Part shown: positions 34,734 through 43,444 of the stretch, in pieces | Position numbering within the stretch: position 1 is the stretch's first letter | How the letters are laid out: every line of letters begins with the position of its first letter | Source: Bacillus massilioanorexius | GTDB taxonomy: Bacteria; Bacillota; Bacilli; Bacillales; DSM-1321 | Assembly: GCF_902374955.1 (NCBI RefSeq) | Contig: NZ_CABKRX010000094.1 | Location: forward strand, 375,720-439,719 | Length of the DNA: 64,000 nucleotides | Direction of reading: 5' to 3' | The notes under the pieces: model-generated | Seen by the model: only the letters and a program-made list of their open reading frames with translations | What the model was told of the DNA's origin: nothing | Database searches by the model: none | Program-made: the position numbers and the translations under genes

Positions 34734-36170
34734 ATGAAAAATTTCGTGAAATTAACTATGTCTTTGCTGGCTATTATATTGATTATTACTAGTTTAGAAG
34801 TAACGAAACCAAAAGCGTCTTCTTTCTTTAAAGATATAGATGCACGTCATAAGGCATATGAAGAAATACTATTTTTAGCACAAGGAAAAATGGTTAACGG
34901 TGATAAAAATGGGTATTTTAACCCGAAAAATAAAGTGACAAGAGCTGAATTTAGTGCATTATTAGGAAGAGCATTAAATCTAGATGGAACGAAAAGAAAA
35001 ACATCTTTCAAGGATGTAGGCGCTAGTAATTTTGCCTCAGGATATATTCAATCTGCGGTAAAGAAAAATATTATTAGTGGCTATAAGAATGGCACATTCA
35101 AGCCAGATGGTTATGTTACCCGCGGAGAAATGGCCATAATGACTTGCAGAGCATTTGGCTATGAATATAAAAATACAACCGCAAGTGCAGCCCAAGTAAT
35201 TTTAGCAAAAGGAATAGATACGAATGTGGAAGATGGCACATTTGGATTAAACCGTAGTGCATTACGAGAAGAAACGGCCATATACATAGCAAGAGCAATG
35301 GATTATAGATTACGCTTAAAATCAAATGAGTCATTTAATGGAGAAGGGGTGGTTAATGCATCCTCATTAAATGTTAGAAAAGGTCCTTCCACAGTATATA
35401 GTGTAGCAACATCAGTAAAGAATAATGAAACAGTGTTAATTGGTTATGATGTTGGGGATTGGAAACTCATTAAAACAAAGAAAAATATTGTTGGTTTTGT
35501 ATACTCAGAATATGTGTCAGCGGGCTCAGCAACACAACCGCCAAGTAATGGTGGAAATTCAGGAAACACTGGGGGCACAATTTCTTCAGAAACACTTGTC
35601 ATAGATCCAGGACATGGAGGAAAAGATCCTGGGGTTGTTGGATTTGGTTTGAAAGAGAAGGATGTGGTACTCGATACTGGTCTTCGTTTAAAAAAATTAT
35701 TAATAAAAACACCATTTGGTGTCAAATATACGAGAGAAACAGATGTCTATATAGCGCCTGAAAAACGGCCTGGTATCGCGAAAAGTTTAAAAGGTACAAC
35801 ATTCGTTAGTATTCATGCGAATGGCTTTAATGGTTCAGCCAATGGCACAGAAACATTCTATTGGGGAAAAAGCGCTACAAATCCTCATGTTAATGATAGT
35901 AAACTGCTTGCAGAATCTATCCAAAAAAGAATGCTAGATGCAATGGGAACAAAAGATCGAGGAGTAAAACACGGAAATTATGTTGTTTTAAGAGAAAATA
36001 CAATGCCTTCTACGTTAGTTGAACTAGCATTTATTGATCAAAAAGAAGATAATAATAAGCTAAAAAGTCCACAATACCGTCAGAAAGCAGCTGAAGCCAT
36101 TTATTTAGGAATATTAGATTATTATCAAGCCAAAGGATATAATGTTTCAGCGTATTATAAATATGTTTAA
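34734..36170 (+). CDS. S-layer-anchored N-acetylmuramoyl-L-alanine amidase (SLH-SH3-Amidase_3)
   Basis: A 478-residue exported wall hydrolase. A signal peptide (about residues 1-28, ending near KPKASS) is followed by SLH modules (FKDIDARHKAYEEI, SFKDVGASNFASGYI and a diverged third one). These hold the protein on pyruvylated wall polymers. An SH3b domain (SSLNVRKGPSTVYSVATS) and a Gly/Asn/Ser linker follow. A zinc amidase_3 domain comes last, with DPGHGGKDPG, SIHANG and VELAFI supplying the metal and catalytic residues. It cuts between muramic acid and L-alanine during wall turnover. A strong terminator follows. Confidence 0.9.
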   Translation: MKNFVKLTMSLLAIILIITSLEVTKPKASSFFKDIDARHKAYEEILFLAQGKMVNGDKNGYFNPKNKVTRAEFSALLGRALNLDGTKRKTSFKDVGASNFASGYIQSAVKKNIISGYKNGTFKPDGYVTRGEMAIMTCRAFGYEYKNTTASAAQVILAKGIDTNVEDGTFGLNRSALREETAIYIARAMDYRLRLKSNESFNGEGVVNASSLNVRKGPSTVYSVATSVKNNETVLIGYDVGDWKLIKTKKNIVGFVYSEYVSAGSATQPPSNGGNSGNTGGTISSETLVIDPGHGGKDPGVVGFGLKEKDVVLDTGLRLKKLLIKTPFGVKYTRETDVYIAPEKRPGIAKSLKGTTFVSIHANGFNGSANGTETFYWGKSATNPHVNDSKLLAESIQKRMLDAMGTKDRGVKHGNYVVLRENTMPSTLVELAFIDQKEDNNKLKSPQYRQKAAEAIYLGILDYYQAKGYNVSAYYKYV

Positions 36171-36192
36171 TGATTAGAGTAGGCTATCAAAT

Positions 36193-36230
36193 AAAAGCAG
36201 TGTGATTTAAAATAAATCACACTGCTTTTT
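36193..36230. terminator. Bidirectional intrinsic terminator
   Basis: A perfect 15-bp stem (AAGCAGTGTGATTTA and its complement) with a three-base loop and flanking A and T tracts, between the amidase and aminotransferase genes. Confidence 0.9.
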
Positions 36231-36262
36231 CGTATATTATAATTTTATAATTCCAGTAGAAT

Positions 36263-37450
36263 TTATTCTTTGTTATTTAGAAATATATTACATTTGGCAA
36301 TTCGGTCCACAGCTTCTAATAGTCGTTCTTTGCTTTCTACTAATCCTACTCGAATATAGCCTTCACCATGTTCCCCAAAACCAATACCTGGTGCGACTGC
36401 AACATCAGCATGCTGCAATAAATATGTTGCGAATTCTTCAGAAGTAAATCCGTCAGCAACCGGTAGCCATGCAAAGAAAGAACCTTCAGGTGCCGTCACA
36501 TCCCAACCAATAGATTGACATTTTTCTATAAATGCATTCCTTCTTGATTGGTAAAGAGAAACTAAATTTTTGACGCTTTCATCGCCATTTAGTAAAGCTT
36601 CGGTCGCAGCATCTTGAATAGCTGGGAATAAACTTACATACATATGATCTTGAATGAGATTGATTGCTTCAATGATTTCAGGATTACCAACAGCAAATGC
36701 TACACGCCAACCAGCCATATTATATGTTTTCGATAATGTGTAAATTTCTACTCCTACATCTTTTGCGCCTTCTGTTTGTAAGAAACTTATTGGTTTTTCA
36801 CCATTAAAACCTATAGCTCCATAAGCAAAATCACTGCATATAATAATATTATGTTCTTTTGCGAAGGCAACGGTATCCTCATAAAATTCTTTTGTCGCAC
36901 AAGCACCAGTTGGATTATTTGGATAGTTTAAAAACATTAGTTTGGCCTTCTCTGCTATTTCAACAGGGATTGAATCAAGAACAGGGAGAAAGTTATTTTT
37001 CGCTTCTAACGGCATAAAATATGCGCTAGATCTGGCTAGGCTGATTCCGGATAAATAATCTGGGTATCCTGGATCTGGTGCAAGGATTATATCTCCTTCG
37101 TCACAGAAACAGAGTGGCAATTCAACTAAACCACTTTTTCCACCGAATAGTATAGCTACTTCATTATTATATTGGAGTGAAACCCCATACTCTTTTTGAT
37201 AAAACTGACATATCGCTTTTTTTAGACTATCTTTTCCACTAAAAGGTGAATAGCGATGGGAAGCTGGATTACTAGCTGATAGCTGCAATGCTTCAATGAT
37301 ATGAGTGGGAGTTGGTTGGTCAGGATTTCCTTGCCCTAAATTAATAATATCCCTTCCTTCAGACACAGCTTTTCCAACCTGTTGTACCAACTTCGAGAAA
37401 AATTGAGTTGGTAATTGTTGTAGTAATTGACTTTGTTGCAACTTGCTCAC
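36263..37450 (-). CDS. PLP-dependent aminotransferase (MtnE-like)
   Basis: This 395-residue fold-type I aminotransferase has the cofactor lysine in YTLSKTYNMAGWR. Other family blocks are GQGNPDQPTP near the start, PNNPTG (the cofactor-contact Asn-Pro pair), and FFAWLPV with IRVGLVES near the end. The class I group includes MtnE/YkrV, which makes methionine from ketomethiobutyrate. The divergent neighbour is a YkrU/MtnU-like amidase, which supports the methionine salvage assignment, but the other salvage genes are absent here. Annotating it simply as an aminotransferase would be safer. Confidence 0.75.
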   Translation of the reverse strand: MSKLQQSQLLQQLPTQFFSKLVQQVGKAVSEGRDIINLGQGNPDQPTPTHIIEALQLSASNPASHRYSPFSGKDSLKKAICQFYQKEYGVSLQYNNEVAILFGGKSGLVELPLCFCDEGDIILAPDPGYPDYLSGISLARSSAYFMPLEAKNNFLPVLDSIPVEIAEKAKLMFLNYPNNPTGACATKEFYEDTVAFAKEHNIIICSDFAYGAIGFNGEKPISFLQTEGAKDVGVEIYTLSKTYNMAGWRVAFAVGNPEIIEAINLIQDHMYVSLFPAIQDAATEALLNGDESVKNLVSLYQSRRNAFIEKCQSIGWDVTAPEGSFFAWLPVADGFTSEEFATYLLQHADVAVAPGIGFGEHGEGYIRVGLVESKERLLEAVDRIAKCNIFLNNKE

Positions 37451-37578
37451 CTCTAATAAAAATAAAATGTTATAATAATCTATAAAAATCTATAAAAACA
37501 GAAAATTTAGACTGATTGAATTTAAGCATATAGTTTATAATCAAAAATGTCTACATAAAAGTTGAGGAGAATGAGTTT

Positions 37579-38379
37579 ATGCAAATAACTTGTGTTCAAT
37601 TAGATATAGAATTAGGAGATATTCAACGTAATAGTCAAAAGGTGAAAGAGTATATCATTGAAGCAGCAGAAAAAGGCAGCCAGATTGTTGTATTGCCAGA
37701 ACTATGGACTACAGGGTATTGCTTACCTAAAATTGCAGATTTAATAGATGACCATCAACAAATAGTAAATGACCTTCAGGATTTGGCGAAAAAATACGCG
37801 ATAACTATTGTAGCAGGTTCTATTCCAACTAAAGAAAATGAGAAGATTTTCAACACATTATTTGTTATTTCCAAAGAGGGAGAGACGATAAAAGAATATA
37901 GTAAAGTTCACTTATTCAAGTTAATGAATGAGCATCATTATTTAGCATCAGGAAATGAAGATGGTATGTTTGAATTGGGTAATACAAAAGCCACAGGTGT
38001 CATATGCTATGATTTACGTTTCCCGGAATGGTTTAGATTACATGCGGTAAATGGTGCTGAAATCTTTTTTGTTGTAGCTGAATGGCCCTTATCTCGAATT
38101 GAACAATGGAAGGTCATGCTACAAAGTAGGGCAATAGAAAATCAAAGTTTTGTAATTGGCTGTAATCGTGTAGGAAAAGACGAGAGTACAACATTTGGTG
38201 GTCATTCCCTTATAGTTGATCCATATGGAAATATTCTTGCTGAAGGTGGAGAAAATGAAGAACTGATTACAGCGGCAGTATCAATGCCATTGGTGTCAAA
38301 AGCTAGAGGATTTATTCCGATATTAACGGATCGTCAACCAGAGGTCTATGAGCTATTCCAATCACAGATGACAAAATAA
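37579..38379 (+). CDS. mtnU: Carbon-nitrogen hydrolase (MtnU/YkrU-like omega-amidase)
   Basis: A 266-residue nitrilase-superfamily amidase. The catalytic triad is visible: Glu in VLPELWTTGY, Lys in YSKVHLF, and Cys in GVICYDLRFPEW. Omega-amidases of this kind hydrolyse ketoglutaramate or ketosuccinamate made by transaminases that use glutamine as donor. That fits the divergent aminotransferase gene. GAGGAG lies before the ATG. A perfect bidirectional terminator follows. Confidence 0.8.
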   Translation: MQITCVQLDIELGDIQRNSQKVKEYIIEAAEKGSQIVVLPELWTTGYCLPKIADLIDDHQQIVNDLQDLAKKYAITIVAGSIPTKENEKIFNTLFVISKEGETIKEYSKVHLFKLMNEHHYLASGNEDGMFELGNTKATGVICYDLRFPEWFRLHAVNGAEIFFVVAEWPLSRIEQWKVMLQSRAIENQSFVIGCNRVGKDESTTFGGHSLIVDPYGNILAEGGENEELITAAVSMPLVSKARGFIPILTDRQPEVYELFQSQMTK

Positions 38380-38383
38380 TAAA

Positions 38384-38423
38384 CTAAATGAAGCATCGAA
38401 TAGTCATTCGATGCTTCATTTAG
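38384..38423. terminator. Bidirectional intrinsic terminator
   Basis: A perfect 18-bp stem (CTAAATGAAGCATCGAAT with its complement) and a four-base loop lies between two convergent genes. Confidence 0.9.
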
Positions 38424-38433
38424 TATGAAAAAT

Positions 38434-38814
38434 TTATTGTTCACTTCCTTGTTTTACATCTAGATTTACTTCTTCATTAGGTTTTCTATGCTCGAGAAAA
38501 TCTGTAAAGATATGTTTGGCTAAAAAGCCAATAAAAGCAAAAATTAAGCCAATACCTACACATGCATAAATCATAGTGAATATTTTCCCCATAGTTGTAA
38601 TAGGAGCTAAAGTTGGATGTCCTATTGTTGTAATAGTCATCACACTAAAGTAGAGAGCATCAACTTTTGACATGCTTTCTACACCACTATAGAATAGCGT
38701 CCCTGACAGCAAGACCAACACCAGTGTATAGAATAACCGACGAAATGAGCGATATTTTAAAGATTTAAAGAATGAAACTAAAAATCGTTTGGCAGTTAAG
38801 ATGAATGAAATCAA
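38434..38814 (-). CDS. Small two-helix potassium-channel-like protein with TIGH filter
   Basis: This 126-residue protein has the membrane helix-pore loop-helix layout of a KcsA-type channel subunit: helix 1 (YTLVLVLLSGTLFYSG), pore helix and filter (YFSVMTITTIGHPTLAP), and helix 2 (IFTMIYACVGIGLIFAFIG). The filter reads TIGH where most potassium channels have TVGYG or TVGFG, so selectivity may differ. A basic N-terminus and a short C-tail complete it, with no RCK domain. The start is TTG, with AAAGGATG upstream at long spacing. Confidence 0.75.
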   Translation of the reverse strand: MISFILTAKRFLVSFFKSLKYRSFRRLFYTLVLVLLSGTLFYSGVESMSKVDALYFSVMTITTIGHPTLAPITTMGKIFTMIYACVGIGLIFAFIGFLAKHIFTDFLEHRKPNEEVNLDVKQGSEQ

Positions 38815-38844
38815 ATAATCATACGCATCCTTTCTCTAGCTGTA

Positions 38845-39729
38845 TTAAAGTTGTTTTTGATAAACTTGTACGAATTGTAATAATTGCATAAGCTGTGTCG
38901 AGACTTCAGGTGGTAAGTTTATATTAGATGAAAGCATGCGAGTAATATGGGATACCACGTGCAAACGAGGTTTTTCTTCGTTCATTTCCGTTTCAAGAAA
39001 ATGTAGCATTTCACAAATTTCTTCATTTTCTTCAGCCATATCACATTTTAGCTTCTTTAATATAGATTGAATTTTTTCTTTCATTTTAGTTGGATTGTCG
39101 ACATAGCAAGGATTAACGATTTCAATCGCTGCCTCTTTAAATAAGACTGTCTTATTTTTTAAAACAATGGGAATAGCGGATTCTAAAAAGTCTATATTAT
39201 AATCAATGAATTTCTCAAGTGAATTCATTTCATTATTAATCATAGTCGCTACTCTTAGCTGATGATGGAGCGAGCCGATAAATGCAGCCGCTAAATCAAA
39301 GGCATACGGCTGTAATTCTTCTCCAAAAACGTGAATTAGCCGATGAGAAAGCCAGCGAACTTCCGAAACTAAATCATCAAAAATAAATTTCTTTAATTCT
39401 TTGTTGTTCTCCATAATTAATGCTTCGTACAAAGAGAAGACGCGATTTTTTAAATTAAGTGTCTTTTTAACACCTATTTGTTTCTTTAGAATGTTTTTGT
39501 CATTTAAACTACCTTCTTGGAGAATTAGCTGTCGCTGTAAAGTAATCTGACTTTTAATATGATGAAGTAGTGATAAAACTAAGTCATTTTTTGAATGAAA
39601 ATAATTATAAAACGTTCCTTTAGAGATCCCTGAAGCATCGATAATATCCTGTACCGATACTTGATAGTATCCTTTGTCTATAATTAATTGATGGGCACAT
39701 CTAATTATATGTTCCTGTTTTTTGTGCAT
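38845..39729 (-). CDS. TetR/AcrR-family regulator
   Basis: A 294-residue regulator with a TetR-type HTH near the N-terminus (HQLIIDKGYYQVSVQDIIDASG, then GISKGTFYNYFHSKNDLV). The ligand-binding part is unusually long for the family (about 190-220 residues is usual). It is divergent from a 14-helix MFS exporter, with a strong promoter and overlapping palindromes between them. It very likely represses that exporter gene and responds to a transported drug. Confidence 0.85.
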   Translation of the reverse strand: MHKKQEHIIRCAHQLIIDKGYYQVSVQDIIDASGISKGTFYNYFHSKNDLVLSLLHHIKSQITLQRQLILQEGSLNDKNILKKQIGVKKTLNLKNRVFSLYEALIMENNKELKKFIFDDLVSEVRWLSHRLIHVFGEELQPYAFDLAAAFIGSLHHQLRVATMINNEMNSLEKFIDYNIDFLESAIPIVLKNKTVLFKEAAIEIVNPCYVDNPTKMKEKIQSILKKLKCDMAEENEEICEMLHFLETEMNEEKPRLHVVSHITRMLSSNINLPPEVSTQLMQLLQFVQVYQKQL

Positions 39730-39896
39730 GAAACGGGCTCCTTTTCATAGCCTAATAAAAAAATGAATTGCTAGTTTATTTAGTAGATTTACATGGATAG
39801 TTTTTTTTAGATAAAAAATCAATAAATTCTCTCATTATATTAATATCATATGTTTTTATAACGTTCATTTCAACTCGGAAAATTCAGATAAAACAA

Positions 39897-39956
39897 TTGA
39901 CATTCCAAATTCGTGTAGTAAAATCAGTTATTATACTCAGAGTATAAAGTTTATAC
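39897..39956 (+). promoter_or_regulatory. Promoter with two overlapping palindromes (TetR operator candidate)
   Basis: TTGACA (39,897) and TAAAAT (39,919) are 16 bases apart. Two perfect dyads then overlap: TATACTC-A-GAGTATA (39,932-39,946) and GTATAAA-G-TTTATAC (39,942-39,956). They cover the expected transcription start, an ideal place for repression. Confidence 0.7.
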
Positions 39957-39985
39957 GAGTAGTTCTGTTAGAGAGGGTGAGTGTT

Positions 39986-41476
39986 TTGAGTAAAGCAACT
40001 GAACATGATTTTGAGAGACCAAAAGATATTAACGGTAAAGCATATAATCGAACAATTTTAGTGGCCGTTATGTTAATTGGTGCGTTTGTCACAATTTTCA
40101 ATCAAACTTTACTGACAACTGCTTTACCAAAAGTAATGGCAGATTTGAATATTGAACCTGCAACAGGTCAGTGGTTAACGACTGCATTTATGTTAACAAA
40201 TGGAATTATGATTCCTTTAACAGCATTATTAATATCTAGAATTCATTCTAGAACGCTTTTTTTAATTGCAATGGTTTCTTTTGCAATCGGAACATTAGTT
40301 TGTAGTTTTGCAGAGACCTTTGAATTATTATTAACAGGTCGTATTATCCAAGCGATTGGCGCAGGAATTATGATGCCACTTATGCAAACGATTTTTCTTT
40401 TAATATTCCCTATTGAAAAAAGGGGAGCAGCTATGGGAATGGTTGGTCTTGTTATTGGGTTTGGACCAGCAATTGGACCAACTTTATCTGGCTGGATTGT
40501 TGATTCATGGGATTGGCATTATTTATTTTATATTGTATTACCTATTGCTATTCTAGATATAATCTTTGCTTTTTTTGCAATGAAAAACGTTGTTCATCTT
40601 ACAAAGCCCAAAATTGATGTGTTGTCTATCATTTTATCAACAATCGGTTTTGGATCATTATTATATGGATTTAGTAGTGCAGGAAATGACGGATGGGGAG
40701 ACGTAACTGTTGTTTCAACCATTATTCTAGGGATAGTTGGTATCGTACTATTTTCATGGCGTCAACTTACTATGAAGAATCCAATGCTTGAATTAAGAGT
40801 ATTTAAATCAAAAATATTTATTTTTACAACCATAATTGGTTGCATATTATTTATGGCGATGATTGGATCAACAATGATTTTACCATTGTATATCCAAAAT
40901 ATTCATGGTAAAAGTGCTTTATTCTCAGGTTTGGTATCCTTACCAGGTGCATTAGTAATGGGAATCATGGGTCCAATAACAGGACGCATTTTCGATAGAT
41001 ATGGTGCTAAATGGCTCGCTTTTATTGGAACGTCGATATTAGTAGTAGCAACCATACCGTTTTTGTTCTTAACGGAGAATACATCTATGTGGACGATTGC
41101 TATTGTATCAGCATTACGATTTTTAGGCATTGGGATGGTCATGATGCCATTAACAACTGCAGGAATCAATTCATTATCTAGAAATATGCTGAGCCATGGT
41201 ACTGCTGTAAATAATACGTTACGACAGGTTGCTGGTTCAATAGGTACAGCGATATTAATCACTATTATGACGAATGTTATGACTTCAAATATGCCAGCAA
41301 AAGCGTTAGCAGCAACTAATCCTGAAGGTTATATGTCAAAGGTGATTGATGCGTCTTTAAAAGGGATTAATGCCTCATTTTTAGCTACATTAATCTTTGC
41401 TATTTTTGCTTTTTTATTAACTTTCTTTGTCAAAGAGAAAAAAGTATCCATAAAACAAGGAAAAATGTCGGCTTAA
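39986..41476 (+). CDS. DHA2-family MFS drug exporter (EmrB/QacA type)
   Basis: A 14-helix major facilitator of about 496 residues. The N-terminal block is FNQTLLTTALPKVMADLNI, and WLTTAFMLTNGIMIPLTALL with the following SRIHSRTLF loop is typical of EmrB/QacA. It also has GRIIQAIGAGIMMPLM and the FGPAIGPTLSGWI motif C of drug antiporters. It exports drugs in exchange for protons. The TTG at 39,986 was chosen because GAGAGGG lies at proper spacing; the in-frame GTG at 39,977 is inside that ribosome binding site. Confidence 0.88.
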   Translation: MSKATEHDFERPKDINGKAYNRTILVAVMLIGAFVTIFNQTLLTTALPKVMADLNIEPATGQWLTTAFMLTNGIMIPLTALLISRIHSRTLFLIAMVSFAIGTLVCSFAETFELLLTGRIIQAIGAGIMMPLMQTIFLLIFPIEKRGAAMGMVGLVIGFGPAIGPTLSGWIVDSWDWHYLFYIVLPIAILDIIFAFFAMKNVVHLTKPKIDVLSIILSTIGFGSLLYGFSSAGNDGWGDVTVVSTIILGIVGIVLFSWRQLTMKNPMLELRVFKSKIFIFTTIIGCILFMAMIGSTMILPLYIQNIHGKSALFSGLVSLPGALVMGIMGPITGRIFDRYGAKWLAFIGTSILVVATIPFLFLTENTSMWTIAIVSALRFLGIGMVMMPLTTAGINSLSRNMLSHGTAVNNTLRQVAGSIGTAILITIMTNVMTSNMPAKALAATNPEGYMSKVIDASLKGINASFLATLIFAIFAFLLTFFVKEKKVSIKQGKMSA

Positions 41477-41490
41477 TGATGTAATTAATT

Positions 41491-41540
41491 GCTAGTTCAA
41501 TTTTTTGGTCGTATGACAGATAATTGAACTAGCTTTTTTA
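41491..41540 (+). terminator. Intrinsic terminator of the MFS gene
   Basis: GCTAGTTCAATT pairs perfectly with AATTGAACTAGC, followed by TTTTTTA. Confidence 0.85.
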
Positions 41541-41687
41541 TTATTTGGCTACAAAACAGTCTACTCTTTCCACAAACGATAAGGTTTTTTTCTGGAGTTG
41601 ATATGAAATTTTTACATATAAGGCTGTTTTCTAAAAAAAATATTGTTTTTAAATACGTTCAGTGGAAGAATTAGTATGAAAAGGCTA

Positions 41688-41730
41688 ATTGGAGCCTAAG
41701 ATCCGAGACTCTTGAGGGAAGCAAACATCT
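41688..41730. repeat. Diverged inverted copy of the GC-rich dispersed repeat
   Basis: TTGGAGCCTAAGATCCGAGACTC followed by TTGAGGGA reads as the reverse complement of part of the element at 25,645-25,762, with several point changes. It lies in a 406-base gap that otherwise holds only a terminator and AT-rich DNA. Confidence 0.5.
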
Positions 41731-41882
41731 TGAGTAGAAGTTAAAGTTGCCTATTTTCGCTGCTTCTTCATAGAAAATGATTCATACGAAAAGAGCCGAA
41801 TATAATCAATTCGTTAATGAGGGAAAAGGATTTTTTAGAATCATGTCGAATAACCAATTAAAGCGTCTAGGGAGTTGAATTT

Positions 41883-42425
41883 ATGAATAAACAATATCCT
41901 ATCGGGCAATACCGTTTTCCTGAGGATTATCAAGAAAGCAATAAAATTGGATGGATTAATGAAATAGCCAATTTACCAGCTATACTGAAAGAAACGCTGA
42001 ATGATTTATCAAGAGAACAAATTCAACAGTCATACCGAGAAAATGGATGGACTGTACAACAACTAGTACATCATATTGCTGATAGTCATATGAATGCTTT
42101 TATTCGGTTTAAACTTGCATTAACGGAAGAAAATCCAACGATCAAACCTTATGATGAAGGAAGTTGGGCCTTATTAAGTGATACATATGCAATGGATATT
42201 GAGTCATCTCTTCATATCATAGAAGGTTTACATAGAAGATGGGTTCATCTTTTACGAAATATGACAACAGATGATTATAAAAGGAAATTTGTACATCCTG
42301 AATTAAATCAAACTTTTACTTTATTAGAAGTTTTGGGTCTTTATGCTTGGCACGGAAAGCACCATGTTGCTCATATCAAATTGGTGAATAGCAAAAATCC
42401 GGAAAATATGAACGTGCAGCAATAG
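41883..42425 (+). CDS. bstA: Bacillithiol transferase BstA/YfiT (DinB-like metal enzyme)
   Basis: This 180-residue member of the YfiT group has the start YPIGQYRFPEDY and the DinB-type four-helix bundle. The zinc ligands are His64 in QLVHHIADSH (with further histidines in that block) and the late WHGKHHVAHI pair. Such proteins transfer bacillithiol to electrophiles. Bacillithiol is the main thiol of Bacillales, consistent with the host group. GGGAG lies before the ATG. Confidence 0.85.
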   Translation: MNKQYPIGQYRFPEDYQESNKIGWINEIANLPAILKETLNDLSREQIQQSYRENGWTVQQLVHHIADSHMNAFIRFKLALTEENPTIKPYDEGSWALLSDTYAMDIESSLHIIEGLHRRWVHLLRNMTTDDYKRKFVHPELNQTFTLLEVLGLYAWHGKHHVAHIKLVNSKNPENMNVQQ

Positions 42426-42552
42426 GGGATATTTTCCGAAGTCTCGATGATTGAAGTAAGTGAAAATAATATTGTACAATTAATGTACTACGATCACGAG
42501 AATGATAGTATAAGCTAAGATATGGGTAATTAGAAAGGGAGTAAATACATTA

Positions 42553-43056
42553 ATGAAGAATGAGACATCTAGTCAAACTCTAGAACCAAAAAGAGTAAGT
42601 GAGTCATTTGCTAAATTAGAGAATTTAGTATTGCCACCTGATACAAACTATCATAATACCATTTTCGGTGGAAATGTCATGGCTTACGCTGATAAAATAG
42701 CCTCCATTTCAGCTATGAGACATTGTCGTCAAGCGGTGGTAACTGTAAGAAGTGACTCGTTTGAATTTCATGCTCCAATCAGAGTCGGAAGTGCAATTAT
42801 TGTTGAATCAAGAGTAGTTTGTGCTCACCGTACTTCAATGGAGGTATTTGTGAAAATAGAATCAGAGGACTTAATGACAGGTGAAAAGACCGTTACATCG
42901 AAGGCTTACTTAACGATGATAGCGATTGATGAAAATGGAAAACCTACACCTGTGCCACCAGTTATTCCCGAAACAGAAGATGATAAGAAGCATTATCATT
43001 TAGCGATGGAACGATACAACGCTCGTAAGAGAAATAAGAAACATGATAATTTTTGA
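42553..43056 (+). CDS. Acyl-CoA thioesterase, hotdog fold (YkhA-like)
   Basis: A 167-residue YciA/YkhA-type thioesterase. It has the active-site block NTIFGGNVMAYADKIASISA, the strand pair VTVRSDSFEFHAPIRVGSAIIVESRVV, and a C-terminal basic tail. The family hydrolyses fatty acyl-CoAs in the cytoplasm. It starts at the ATG after AAAGGGAG. A hairpin terminator follows after 66 bases. Confidence 0.88.
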   Translation: MKNETSSQTLEPKRVSESFAKLENLVLPPDTNYHNTIFGGNVMAYADKIASISAMRHCRQAVVTVRSDSFEFHAPIRVGSAIIVESRVVCAHRTSMEVFVKIESEDLMTGEKTVTSKAYLTMIAIDENGKPTPVPPVIPETEDDKKHYHLAMERYNARKRNKKHDNF

Positions 43057-43122
43057 TGTGTTAAAAGTAAGGTAAAACATTTTTCAAACGATATAGCTAG
43101 CATAGACCATGATGGATGGTAA

Positions 43123-43176
43123 AAAGGCTATTACTTTAGTGTGTGAATAACACTTTAGTAATAGCCTTTTGTTTTT
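43123..43176 (+). terminator. Intrinsic terminator
   Basis: AAAGGCTATTACT pairs with AGTAATAGCCTTT with an imperfect apical part; TTGTTTTT follows. The rest of the gap to 43,444 shows no gene. Confidence 0.75.
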
Positions 43177-43444
43177 ATGAATTTCTAGTTTTGAATATCC
43201 TTGATTCTTCATCTTTAAAATAAGCTCCTTATTTATTCCTAGAAAAATGAGAATTAATATATAAAAGGATATTTCTTACATCCTATACAAATCACAAAAA
43301 AGAGTACCTAAAGGTTCATTTTACTATAGAAAAGTTGAAATGAAAGGAATTAATTCGGGCTTACCGAATACACATAGTGAATAGATGAATAAAAAAATCT
43401 TTTAGATTAATAGAGTGTCATTTTATAGAAAAGGAAAATCCATA

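Noticed and set aside
37451..37578. Possible SAM (S-box) riboswitch between the divergent MtnE-like and MtnU-like genes
   Set aside because: The gap is AT-rich without the conserved S-box stems or a leader terminator.
43311..43337. Third 21-bp-phased AAGTTGAA array
   Set aside because: Only one good unit (43,332) and one weak unit (43,311) are present, too few to call.
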